Source of the DNA: an uncultured Bacteroidales bacterium
Lineage (GTDB): Bacteria; Bacteroidota; Bacteroidia; Bacteroidales; Muribaculaceae
DNA: 48,238 nucleotides
Direction: 5' to 3'
NCBI GenBank assembly: GCA_947570265.1
Contig: CANOUR010000010.1
Coordinates: 1-48,238, forward strand
Of this stretch, positions 36,283 to 44,499 are shown piece after piece (the first letter of the stretch is position 1; every line of letters begins with the position of its first letter). A model generated the notes under the pieces. The model saw nothing but the letters and a program-made list of their open reading frames with translations. It searched no databases and had not been told where the DNA came from. The position numbers and the translations under genes were made by a program.

Positions 36283-36789
36283 ATGAAACCTCTGGTAAGT
36301 ATCATAATGGGTAGCACGAGTGACCTGCCCATCCTCAAAAAAGCAGCTGATTTCCTTGACGGAATGGATGTGCCGTTTGAAATGCATGCGCTGTCGGCTC
36401 ACCGCACTCCGGCGGAAGTGGAGAAATTTGCAAGTGAAGCCAAGGATCGTGGCATACGTGTGATAATTGCCGCGGCAGGTATGGCGGCGGCTCTGCCCGG
36501 GGTCATCGCCGCGATGACTCCGCTGCCTGTGATCGGTGTGCCGGTGTCGTCGACTCTCGATGGCCGCGACGCACTGCTGTCGATCGTACAGATGCCTCCA
36601 GGCATACCTGTGGCCACTGTGGCTATCGATGGTGCGCTCAATGCTGCTGTGCTTGCTGTCCAGATCATGTCGCTGGCCGATAAGGATCTTGCCGAGCGTT
36701 ATGAAAAATTCCGTCTTTCGCTCAGCGAGAAGATTGTCAAGGCCAACCGCGATCTCGCTGATGTGAAATATCGTATGAAAACCAACTGA
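36283..36789 (+). CDS. purE: N5-carboxyaminoimidazole ribonucleotide mutase
   Basis: Class I PurE of purine synthesis, moving the carboxyl group of N5-CAIR to give CAIR. The 168 residues show the phosphate/substrate loop MGSTSDLPI (9-17), the catalytic His40 in SAHRTP, and the class I segment [15 protein letters not shown]. Its TGA shares one base with the ispG ATG. purK is not present here. Confidence 0.97.
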   Translation: MKPLVSIIMGSTSDLPILKKAADFLDGMDVPFEMHALSAHRTPAEVEKFASEAKDRGIRVIIAAAGMAAALPGVIAAMTPLPVIGVPVSSTLDGRDALLSIVQMPPGIPVATVAIDGALNAAVLAVQIMSLADKDLAERYEKFRLSLSEKIVKANRDLADVKYRMKTN

Positions 36790-38420
36790 TGGGTGCTTTT
36801 GACTATCATCGTCGGCGCTCCTCGGAAGTGAGGATCGGCAACGTGGTTATCGGTGGCAGCAATCCGGTGTGCATTCAGTCGATGACAAATACTTCGACGA
36901 TGGACACTGATGGCAGTGTGGCTCAGTGTGAGCGCATTGCAGCGGCTGGAGCCGACATAGTGCGCCTTACTGCACAAGGGGTGCGCGAAAGCGCCAATCT
37001 CGGCATTATACGTCAGGAATTGCGGCGCCGTGGCGTCGAGATTCCACTGGTCGCCGACATCCATTTCAATCCCAAGGCTGCTTTCGATGCCGCAACGCGT
37101 GTGGAGAAAGTGCGTATCAATCCCGGCAATTTTGTCGATCCCGGTCGTGTATTTAAAAAGATAGACTACACCGATGCGGAATATTCAGCCGAACTCGATA
37201 AAATCGATCGCGTTTTCGGTGAATTCCTTGACATATGCCGCGATAATGACACGGCAGTCCGTCTCGGGGTGAATCATGGGTCTCTTTCAGACCGCATCAT
37301 GAGTCGCTATGGCGACACACCGGCCGGAATGGTGGAAAGCGTAATGGAGTTTTTGCGTGTGGCGCGCCGACGTAATTTCGACCGTATCGTGATCTCAATA
37401 AAGGCCAGCAATGTCGTGGTCATGGTCACAACCGTCAGACTGCTTGTAAAAGCCATGGACGCCGAAAACATGCAGTTTCCATTGCATCTCGGTGTCACAG
37501 AGGCCGGTGATGGTGAGGATGGGCGCGTGAAGAGCGCGGTGGGCATAGCCACTTTACTTGCCGAGGGTATCGGCGACACCATACGCGTGTCGCTCAGCGA
37601 AGCTCCGGAGGCGGAGGTGCCTGTGGCCAGGATAATCACATCATATATCAGTTCGCTTGCATCAGCACCTGAAGTTGAATGTGAGCCGTTCGATTTCCCT
37701 GATGCTACCGGCTCTCCTTTAGTGGTAGGCACTGATCGCGATGCCGCCTACGACTCTGATAGGTGTCCCGACATGTTTACCGACGACAGCCGGGTCGTCA
37801 TGCTCGACACACGTGATGCTACATTGGATGGTATTGCCAAAGATGCCGTTGTGGTGTTGACATCCTGTCATCCTAATTTCATCGCCGATATCAGTGCCAC
37901 TGTGGCTCGCTTGCGTCGGGCCGGTTTGAATAACCGCATTGTGGCTTGCGTGAGGTTTCGTGGCGTTGATGCAGAACGTGTCACCGTTCTCGCATCTGCA
38001 CAACTTGGTGCACTGGTGATGAACAGACGTGTGGATGGAGTGATGATCGATGCCGATTCATTGACACCGTCGCAGCAGGCGTCGCTCGCATTCGGCATTC
38101 TTCAGGCCGCGCGTCAACGGATCACTAAGACTGAATATATCGCATGTCCTGGATGTGGACGCACATTGTTTGATCTGCAGCAGACACTAAAACGCGTCAA
38201 AGAGGCAACCTCCGATCTCAAGGGGCTGAAAATCGGAGTGATGGGCTGTATAGTCAATGGTCCTGGAGAAATGGCCGATGCCGATTACGGTTATGTCGGT
38301 GCGGCTGCTGGGCATGTGAGTCTGTATCGTGGCAAGGAATGCGTGCTGAAAAACATTCCGCAGGATCAGGCTATCGACGCATTGCGTGATTTGCTGAAGT
38401 CAGATGGTTATGCCGTATGA
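36789..38420 (+). CDS. ispG: 4-Hydroxy-3-methylbut-2-enyl diphosphate synthase
   Basis: Iron-sulfur enzyme of the MEP pathway converting MEcPP to HMBPP. 543 residues is much longer than E. coli IspG (about 370) because a Bacteroidetes/plant-type central domain is inserted between the TIM barrel (about 1-300) and the cluster domain. Cluster ligands are Cys453 and Cys456 in CPGCGRTLFDLQ and Cys487 in GCIVNGPGEMADADYG. It is translationally coupled to purE in front and to ribD behind (4-base overlap). Confidence 0.97.
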   Translation: MGAFDYHRRRSSEVRIGNVVIGGSNPVCIQSMTNTSTMDTDGSVAQCERIAAAGADIVRLTAQGVRESANLGIIRQELRRRGVEIPLVADIHFNPKAAFDAATRVEKVRINPGNFVDPGRVFKKIDYTDAEYSAELDKIDRVFGEFLDICRDNDTAVRLGVNHGSLSDRIMSRYGDTPAGMVESVMEFLRVARRRNFDRIVISIKASNVVVMVTTVRLLVKAMDAENMQFPLHLGVTEAGDGEDGRVKSAVGIATLLAEGIGDTIRVSLSEAPEAEVPVARIITSYISSLASAPEVECEPFDFPDATGSPLVVGTDRDAAYDSDRCPDMFTDDSRVVMLDTRDATLDGIAKDAVVVLTSCHPNFIADISATVARLRRAGLNNRIVACVRFRGVDAERVTVLASAQLGALVMNRRVDGVMIDADSLTPSQQASLAFGILQAARQRITKTEYIACPGCGRTLFDLQQTLKRVKEATSDLKGLKIGVMGCIVNGPGEMADADYGYVGAAAGHVSLYRGKECVLKNIPQDQAIDALRDLLKSDGYAV

Positions 38421-39406
38421 CGGCCACGGTAGATGATACGAAGATGATGCGGCGCGCGTTGCAGCTTGCACGCAACGGTGAGCTGCACGCATCGCCCAAC
38501 CCAATGGTGGGTGCCGTGATAGCCTCGCCGGACGGACGCGTGATAGGAGTGGGGTGGCATCGCCGCTGTGGCGGGGGGCACGCCGAGGTCAATGCTGTAG
38601 CTTCGGTAACGGATTGCGACCGTCATCTGCTGCCATGCTCCACAATGTATGTCACACTCGAGCCATGTAGCCACTATGGCAAGACACCGCCTTGTGCAAA
38701 ATTGATCATCGACACGGGCATCCCGCGTGTGGTGGTCGCTACTCTCGATCCGTTTGACAAGGTCAGCGGACGTGGAGTTGCCATGTTGCGTGAGGCGGGT
38801 GTGGATGTCAGTGTTGGACTGCTTGGAGATGAAGCTCGTAAGCTCAACAGCCGTTTCATGACAGCACATACATTTCATCGCCCCTATGTCACCCTCAAGT
38901 GGGCGCAGAGTGCCGATGGCTTTATTGATGGCCGCGACTGTCATTCTGACCCACCTGCGGCTTTGTCGACACCATTGACACGTGCTTGCGTCCATAGGCT
39001 ACGTGCCACTCACGATGCAATCGTAGTCGGGAGCGGCACATTTTTGTCCGATAGACCGGCGCTTACGGTGCGCCACTATGCCGGACACTCGCCGAAGCGC
39101 ATGTTGCTCGATCGCCGTTGCCGGTGTGGTAATCACGAAGGGTGGGAGATATGTGATGATCCTACCCTCGATCGGTTTCTTTGCCGTCTATATCGGCAGA
39201 ATGTGACCTCCCTGCTTGTCGAAGGGGGCAGGCAGTTGCTCGAAGCATTCATTGCATCAGGCCTTTGGGATGAGATACGTGTTGAGACAAATCCACGAAT
39301 ATTTCTTGCCGGTAAACCGGTTGCAACACCGGCTCCTGCAATGTCGATCCTGCAGCAACACAGTGAAATGATTGATGGGAATATAATCACAATATATAGA
39401 AAATAG
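38417..39406 (+). CDS. ribD: Riboflavin biosynthesis protein RibD (deaminase/reductase)
   Basis: Two-domain enzyme for the second and third steps of riboflavin synthesis. The zinc deaminase domain (about 1-145) has His55 and Glu57 in GGHAEVNAV and Cys84 and Cys93 in EPCSHYGKTPPC. The NADPH reductase domain follows (about 155-329), with KWAQSADGFIDG and LVEGGRQLLEAF. 329 residues is a little short but both domains are complete. The gene overlaps ispG by 4 bases, and ribBA sits elsewhere in the window. Confidence 0.95.
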   Translation: MTATVDDTKMMRRALQLARNGELHASPNPMVGAVIASPDGRVIGVGWHRRCGGGHAEVNAVASVTDCDRHLLPCSTMYVTLEPCSHYGKTPPCAKLIIDTGIPRVVVATLDPFDKVSGRGVAMLREAGVDVSVGLLGDEARKLNSRFMTAHTFHRPYVTLKWAQSADGFIDGRDCHSDPPAALSTPLTRACVHRLRATHDAIVVGSGTFLSDRPALTVRHYAGHSPKRMLLDRRCRCGNHEGWEICDDPTLDRFLCRLYRQNVTSLLVEGGRQLLEAFIASGLWDEIRVETNPRIFLAGKPVATPAPAMSILQQHSEMIDGNIITIYRK

Positions 39407-39444
39407 TCATACTTACAAACATAAACCACTTACACAGATCAGAA

Positions 39445-40866
39445 ATGAAAAAAATACTTATTCTTACCTCCGCGGCCATGGTCGCTTGCGGTCTTATGGC
39501 ACATGCCGAGCGGCAGTCAAAGGCCAATCAAGGCGATGTGATACTCCACGCATGGTCATGGTCGTTCGACACGATTGCCAATAATATGCGCGATATTGCC
39601 GAGGCTGGTTACACATATGTACAGACATCACCGGCCAACACCTGCTATGTCGGTGACAACGGAGGTATGGCTCTTTTTAGTAAAGAGGGCGACGAGCGTC
39701 AAGGCAAATGGTATTACTATTATCAGCCTACTGATTGGAAAATAGGCAACTACATGCTTGGTTCGCGTGATCAGTTCAAGGCTATGGCCGACAGTGCGAT
39801 GAAATATGGAGTGAAGGTGATCGTCGATGTGCTTCCCAATCACACGGCGATTGATCACAATGCAGTGCTTCCCGACCTCGACAGAGCCGTAGGTGGACAT
39901 GCAAACCTCTATCACGCTAACGGTTTCACGCCCATCACCGATTACAACGACCGTCTGCAGTGTACCACAGGCGAGATGGGCGGACTACCCGATGTCAACA
40001 CCGAGAATCCGGATTTCCAGTACTATTACATGCAGTATGTCAACGATCTTGTGAATCTTGGCGCGCGTGGTTTCCGCTACGACACTGCAAAGCATATAGG
40101 ATTGCCGTCCGACCCTCTCGATCCCAAAGCCCGACGCAACAATTTTTGGGATGTAGCTACAGGCCGCGAGGCGGTGAAAGGGCTGTCGCTCCTCATGCCC
40201 GACAGTCTGTTCATCTATGGCGAGGTGCTTCAGGACAAGAATACGAAGGAAACAGAATATGCAGGTTATATGGATCTTACCGCCAGTTCCTATGGACACG
40301 CGTTGCGTACAGCTCTCGAGGCCGGTGATGCCACAGCCTCCGATCTGATTGACTGGCATCATCCCGCCGATCCTTCACAACTTGTGACATGGGTAGAGTC
40401 GCACGACACATACTGCAATGCACACGAGAGCGCCTCAATACCCGACGAACTGATACGCCAGGGCTGGGTTGTGCTCGCGTCGCGAGCTGCTGGCACTCCA
40501 CTGTTTTTCAGCCGACCGGCCGGAAGCACACGTGAGAATTATTGGGGTAATAACCTCATCGGTGCTCGTGGAAATGACGAGTTCCGTCATCCCGAAGTCG
40601 TAGCCGCCAATAAATTCCGTAAAGATATGGCCGGACAGCCCGAAAGCATCTCATGGACAGAAAATGGTGCTGTAGTTGCCGTAGCACGCGGTGACAAAGG
40701 TGTGGCTTTGGCCAATATATCGTCACGTACCGAAAAAATAAATATTGCAACCACGCTCCCTGACGGTACATATACCGACGCCGTGCACGCCTGTGTGTTT
40801 AAAGTAAACAAGGGCAAACTTACCGGCAAGCTCGCTCCTTACAGCTCGGCTATCATCACCCGCTGA
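39445..40866 (+). CDS. Exported GH13 alpha-amylase family glycoside hydrolase
   Basis: 473 residues; signal peptide about 1-21 (ending AHA), then a GH13 TIM barrel. The conserved blocks are DVLPNHT (about 129-135), GFRYDTAKH with the nucleophile Asp213, FIYGEVLQ with the acid/base Glu260, and ESHDT with Asp321. A C-terminal beta domain closes the protein. It probably cleaves alpha-1,4 glucans outside the inner membrane. The cysteine near the signal peptide is not in a clear lipobox. No SusC/SusD pair or regulator is adjacent. Confidence 0.93.
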   Translation: MKKILILTSAAMVACGLMAHAERQSKANQGDVILHAWSWSFDTIANNMRDIAEAGYTYVQTSPANTCYVGDNGGMALFSKEGDERQGKWYYYYQPTDWKIGNYMLGSRDQFKAMADSAMKYGVKVIVDVLPNHTAIDHNAVLPDLDRAVGGHANLYHANGFTPITDYNDRLQCTTGEMGGLPDVNTENPDFQYYYMQYVNDLVNLGARGFRYDTAKHIGLPSDPLDPKARRNNFWDVATGREAVKGLSLLMPDSLFIYGEVLQDKNTKETEYAGYMDLTASSYGHALRTALEAGDATASDLIDWHHPADPSQLVTWVESHDTYCNAHESASIPDELIRQGWVVLASRAAGTPLFFSRPAGSTRENYWGNNLIGARGNDEFRHPEVVAANKFRKDMAGQPESISWTENGAVVAVARGDKGVALANISSRTEKINIATTLPDGTYTDAVHACVFKVNKGKLTGKLAPYSSAIITR

Positions 40867-40873
40867 TTTTTTG

Positions 40874-40905
40874 TTTGGATAAACACGGGATAATTGCTAT
40901 ATTTG
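40874..40905 (+). promoter_or_regulatory. Promoter abutting the HU/SPOR gene
   Basis: TTTG (40874-40877), exactly 20 nt, then TATATTTG (40898-40905), a full consensus. Only CAAC separates it from ATG 40910; the predicted transcript starts at the start codon. Confidence 0.75.
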
Positions 40906-40909
40906 CAAC

Positions 40910-41902
40910 ATGATTCGCCTGACGGAACACATAGCTTATCTGCTGACCTGTCACGATTGTGTCATCGTGCCGGGTTGGGGTGCGTTCATAGCGCAGCGCA
41001 CATCGGCTGCCTATGATTCCGTCACAGGCGTCTTCACCCCTCCGTGCCGCAGCATAACGTTTAACGCTTCGATCACCGACACCGACGGCCTGCTGGCAAG
41101 CAGTGTGAGCCGGCGTGAGCGCATTCCCTACGCCAAAGCTGTTGAATCTGTTGCGACGGAAGTTGCTGCGTTGCGCCATCAGCTAAGCAACGACGGAGAA
41201 CTTGTTATTCCGCGGGTTGGCATATTCCGTAGTTCAGATGGCGACGCCACACCGTTGTTCGAGCCGATGACCGATAATGTGGCCAACATACCGTATGTAG
41301 CCCTGCCTGCCGTATCATCGTCATCGGTTGATTCAGCAAAAGCGATAGCGGAAATCGAGCCTGTAAAGAAATTCACCGGCTATGAGACAAAGAAGACGCG
41401 TAGACGTCGCTTCCCGGCGTTTGCGCGCATAGCAGCTGCATTCGCTCTGTTGCTTGGCGCCGGATATGCAGTCACTGCTCCTGAGCCGGAGGGCGACCAC
41501 ACTGATTATGCCTCAATGACAGCTATCCCATCTTCGGCACGTCCGTCAGAGTTGCTGACCGATGATGTGCAGGCGGCGACCGAGCTGTTCATTTCACAGC
41601 CTGTCGATTCCGATGCATCTGTTGTTGTCATGCCCGAAAAGGTTGTCGCCGGCCACCATCGAGTCGAGTCACGACCTTCATCAACGTCAGCTCCCCGCTA
41701 TTGTCTTGTGGTGGCTTCGTTGCCGTCAAAGGCATTGGCTGAAAAATTTATAGCATCGAAAGGAGACATGTCTCTGAGAATTCTCGAAAGTGACGGACGT
41801 TTCCGCGTATATGCAGCCGGCGGCAGCACATTTGCCGATGCCGCGAGCTATAAATCCAAGATTTCGGCACGTTATCCCGAGGCATGGGTGTGTCGTCGTT
41901 GA
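40910..41902 (+). CDS. HU-CCDC81-like and SPOR domain membrane protein
   Basis: 330 residues. The N-terminal about 1-125 matches the Bacteroidetes HU-CCDC81 pattern (an HU-fold module: LTEHIAYLLTCHDCVIVPGW, GAFIAQ, ITFNASI, then VIPRVGIF). A basic stretch (KKTRRRRFP) precedes a transmembrane helix (about 170-189). A Ser/Pro-rich periplasmic linker leads to a C-terminal SPOR domain (about 263-328), which binds denuded peptidoglycan at the septum. The arrangement suggests an inner-membrane cell-division or envelope protein with a cytosolic HU-like head. Whether the head binds DNA or protein is not known. Confidence 0.87.
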   Translation: MIRLTEHIAYLLTCHDCVIVPGWGAFIAQRTSAAYDSVTGVFTPPCRSITFNASITDTDGLLASSVSRRERIPYAKAVESVATEVAALRHQLSNDGELVIPRVGIFRSSDGDATPLFEPMTDNVANIPYVALPAVSSSSVDSAKAIAEIEPVKKFTGYETKKTRRRRFPAFARIAAAFALLLGAGYAVTAPEPEGDHTDYASMTAIPSSARPSELLTDDVQAATELFISQPVDSDASVVVMPEKVVAGHHRVESRPSSTSAPRYCLVVASLPSKALAEKFIASKGDMSLRILESDGRFRVYAAGGSTFADAASYKSKISARYPEAWVCRR

Positions 41903-41953
41903 ACTGGCTTGCGCCGCACCGATGCAGTCATACAATCAAAAAACTTCGTACAT

Positions 41954-42502
41954 ATGAAAGACTTTCATCAAATGCTCATTGAGCGTCACTCCATACGCCG
42001 TTACACCGATCAGCCGGTTGATGCCGAGCAAGTAAAGCTCATTCTTGAGGCGGCTTTGCTCGCACCTTGTTCCAAAAGCAGCCGTGCCTGGCAATTTGTT
42101 GTTGTCGAGGATAAGGATACATTGCTTCGCCTTGCCGATAGCAAACCGGGTGGTACTGTTCCGGTGAAAAACTGTGTACTCGCGGTGGTGGTGCTTATGG
42201 ATCCGATCAAATCCGAGGCATGGATTGAGGATGGGTCAGTTGCAGCAAGCTACATGCAGCTTCAGGCTGCGGCACTTGGCCTCGGATCGTGCTGGGTGGA
42301 GATACGTGGTCGCATGCATGCCGACGGCACACCGTCGGAAGATTATGTCCGTGAAGTTCTCGGAGTGCCCGATTCACTCAATCCGATGTGCATCGTCACA
42401 TTTGGTCATCCCGATGAGATTAGACGTCCCGTCGATCCTGAAAAACTCCTGTGGGAAAAAGTCCATGTGGGCAAATTTCGTCAGGATGATGCCGCTGAAT
42501 AA
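41954..42502 (+). CDS. Nitroreductase family protein
   Basis: 182 residues of the FMN nitroreductase family. The FMN-phosphate motif ERHSIRRYT is at about 10-18, and APCSKSSRAWQFVVV and the later LGSCWVEIRG are also visible. It reduces unknown nitro- or quinone-type substrates with NAD(P)H. ATG 41954 is chosen; an in-frame TTG at 41909 would add 15 non-conserved residues. It overlaps the next gene by 14-17 bases, so the two are coupled. Confidence 0.88.
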   Translation: MKDFHQMLIERHSIRRYTDQPVDAEQVKLILEAALLAPCSKSSRAWQFVVVEDKDTLLRLADSKPGGTVPVKNCVLAVVVLMDPIKSEAWIEDGSVAASYMQLQAAALGLGSCWVEIRGRMHADGTPSEDYVREVLGVPDSLNPMCIVTFGHPDEIRRPVDPEKLLWEKVHVGKFRQDDAAE

Positions 42503-43310
42503 GACATTACGTATAGTTGTCATAGGTGCGGGTGGAGTGGCTTCGGCGCTCGCACCCGCACTTGACGCTCTTGATGGGGTGGAGGTAGTGCAGATTTTCA
42601 GCCGATCCCTTGATCGGGCCATCTCTCTTGCAACTCGCTTGGCCAATGCTCAGGCCATAGATAGTCTGTCGGATACCGCCGCTGCTGATCTTTATCTGAT
42701 AGCGGTTAAAGACGATGCTATAGCCGACGTTGTGTCGGCGTTGCCCCCTGTGGATCAGGAGTCTGTCGTCGCGCACACATCAGGTTCGGTTGGAATCGAT
42801 GTGCTGTCGATATCGGGATGTCGCACAGGAGTGTTTTATCCTTTGCAGACATTTAGTCCGGGACGTGAGGTTAAAGTCGGGTCAATACCGTTTTTTATCG
42901 AAGGGTGCGATGCGGTGACAACCGGTTTTCTCAAGCAACTCGCCTTCCGCATGTCCGGACGGGTGTATGATGCCGATGGCGACACCCGCAGGCTCATGCA
43001 CGTGGCTGCTGTGTTTGCATGTAACTTCACCAACCATCTGTGGGCCATAGCCGCAGATTTGTTGGCCGTACGTGGCATTCCGTTCGACGTTCTTTCTCCA
43101 TTGCTCGAAGAAACGCTCCACAAAGCGTTCACAGCATCTCCTTCCGAGGGTCAGACAGGCCCGGCACGACGTGGTGACACCCGGGTGATGGATGCCCACC
43201 GAAAAATGCTTGACGACTGTCAGGCTCGTATTTACGACTTGATTTCGCAATCAATAATGCAACGCTATGATACCTTACGATCTGACAAAGATACGTGCGG
43301 CGGTGTTTGA
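42486..43310 (+). CDS. Rossmann-like and DUF2520 domain protein
   Basis: 274 residues. An N-terminal NAD(P)-binding Rossmann domain (about 9-125; IVVIGAGGVASALA) is followed by a helical DUF2520 domain (about 130-260) with NFTNHLWAIAADLLA and SPSEGQTGPARRGD. It resembles pyrroline-5-carboxylate or hydroxyacid reductases, but no substrate is known. Long open sequence upstream (from 42174) overlaps the nitroreductase and is not used. In Bacteroidales this gene typically sits just before the KdsC-like phosphatase and maf genes, as here. Confidence 0.85.
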   Translation: MMPLNKTLRIVVIGAGGVASALAPALDALDGVEVVQIFSRSLDRAISLATRLANAQAIDSLSDTAAADLYLIAVKDDAIADVVSALPPVDQESVVAHTSGSVGIDVLSISGCRTGVFYPLQTFSPGREVKVGSIPFFIEGCDAVTTGFLKQLAFRMSGRVYDADGDTRRLMHVAAVFACNFTNHLWAIAADLLAVRGIPFDVLSPLLEETLHKAFTASPSEGQTGPARRGDTRVMDAHRKMLDDCQARIYDLISQSIMQRYDTLRSDKDTCGGV

Positions 43311-43785
43311 TGTTGACGGAGTGCTGTCACCGTCCACAGTGCCTATGAACGATGCCGGTGTGCCTATGCGCATGGTTAATATAAAAGATGGATATGCCAT
43401 GCAGCTTGCGGCTAAAAAAGGATTGAAAATGGCCATTATCACAGGCGCTGACACACCTTCAATCGCCGTGCGCTACAACGCTCTCGGCATAAAAGACGTG
43501 TATCTGAAAGCGGCCGACAAGCTTCCTCTGCTCGACCGGTGGATGGATGCCAACGGACTGTTGCCCGAGGAGGTGGCGTATGTCGGAGACGATATACCCG
43601 ACATTCCCGCGCTTCGTCGTGTGGGTTTGTCGATCGCTCCTGCTGATGCTGCCGTCGACGTGCGGCGCATAGTGTCTTATATTTCTCCGGTCGACGGTGG
43701 GCATGGTGTGGCACGCGAATTGCTCGAGCAGGTGCTACGGGCTAAGGGGTTGTGGATGACGCATGCCGATGCATTTGGTTGGTAA
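43267..43785 (+). CDS. HAD phosphatase, KdsC-like (3-deoxy-D-manno-octulosonate 8-phosphate phosphatase)
   Basis: 172-residue single-domain HAD phosphatase of the small KdsC/C0 type. The nucleophile Asp15 and acid Asp17 are in VFDVDGVLS, a lysine lies in NIKDGYAM and AADKLP, and the metal-binding acids are in YVGDDIPDIPAL. KdsC makes Kdo for lipopolysaccharide; the match is good but other HAD substrates are possible. The start at 43267 lies 44 nt inside the end of the DUF2520 gene. Confidence 0.88.
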   Translation: MIPYDLTKIRAAVFDVDGVLSPSTVPMNDAGVPMRMVNIKDGYAMQLAAKKGLKMAIITGADTPSIAVRYNALGIKDVYLKAADKLPLLDRWMDANGLLPEEVAYVGDDIPDIPALRRVGLSIAPADAAVDVRRIVSYISPVDGGHGVARELLEQVLRAKGLWMTHADAFGW

Positions 43786-43806
43786 GAGACTCGCCTGAAT
43801 GATTGT

Positions 43807-44406
43807 ATGATTATGAACTTTCTTGAAAATCTCAACGGCTATAAGGTTTCGCTTGCAAGTGCATCCCCTCGCCGTCGCGAGCTTATGCAGCTGCTTTGCA
43901 TTCCTTTCGAAGTGGCTGATCCGATAGATATTGACGAGATTTATCCCGCAGGTCTCGATGCCCGCTCCGTCCCTGAGTATCTTTCCCGATTGAAAGCCGA
44001 GGCCTATCGTAAGGTGATGGGGGTGTCAGATCTGTTCATAACGGCCGATACCGTAGTGATTGTCGACGATCAGGTGATCGGAAAGCCCTGTGATGAAAAT
44101 GACGCTTGCCGTATGCTTGAAAAATTGTCCGGGAGAAAACACACGGTTGTGACTGGAGTGACGTTGTGTACGCTTGGTAAGATGGCAAGTTTCAGCGTGT
44201 GCACCGATGTGGATTTTGCACCTTTGTCTGACGACGAGATCCGTTTCTATGTCGATCGCTTCAGACCGCTTGACAAGGCCGGGGCATATGGCATTCAGGA
44301 ATGGATCGGCGCTGTTGGCATAAGTGGCGTCGAAGGTAGTTTCTACAATGTCATGGGATTGCCTGTCCACCGTTTATGGACTGCTCTGCGCGCATTCACC
44401 GTGTAG
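43807..44406 (+). CDS. maf: Maf family nucleotide pyrophosphatase
   Basis: 199 residues. Maf proteins hydrolyse dTTP, UTP or modified nucleoside triphosphates and affect septation. Signature SASPRRRELM (18-27), ITADTVVIVDDQVIGKP (about 78-94) and the C-terminal EWIGAVGISGVEGSFYNVMG motif are present. It closes the nitroreductase-DUF2520-kdsC-maf run. An ATG at 43813 two codons later is an alternative start. Confidence 0.93.
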   Translation: MIMNFLENLNGYKVSLASASPRRRELMQLLCIPFEVADPIDIDEIYPAGLDARSVPEYLSRLKAEAYRKVMGVSDLFITADTVVIVDDQVIGKPCDENDACRMLEKLSGRKHTVVTGVTLCTLGKMASFSVCTDVDFAPLSDDEIRFYVDRFRPLDKAGAYGIQEWIGAVGISGVEGSFYNVMGLPVHRLWTALRAFTV

Positions 44407-44440
44407 TGACGAAGTTACACATCAATTGATACAAATTGCA

Positions 44441-44468
44441 GCGGGCGACCCATTTTTGAGTCGCCCGC
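44441..44468. terminator. Hairpin between convergent maf and tnaA
   Basis: GCGGGCGAC (44441-44449) and GTCGCCCGC (44460-44468) pair perfectly around a 10-nt loop. No clear T-run follows on either strand, but the strong GC stem between convergent genes fits a shared 3' end. Confidence 0.5.
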
Positions 44469-44499
44469 CTTAGCTGTTACAGGATTTAGAATTTGTCGC

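Noticed and set aside
42174..42485. 104-codon extension of the DUF2520 protein
   Set aside because: Overlaps the nitroreductase in another frame; the Rossmann motif begins right after ATG 42486.
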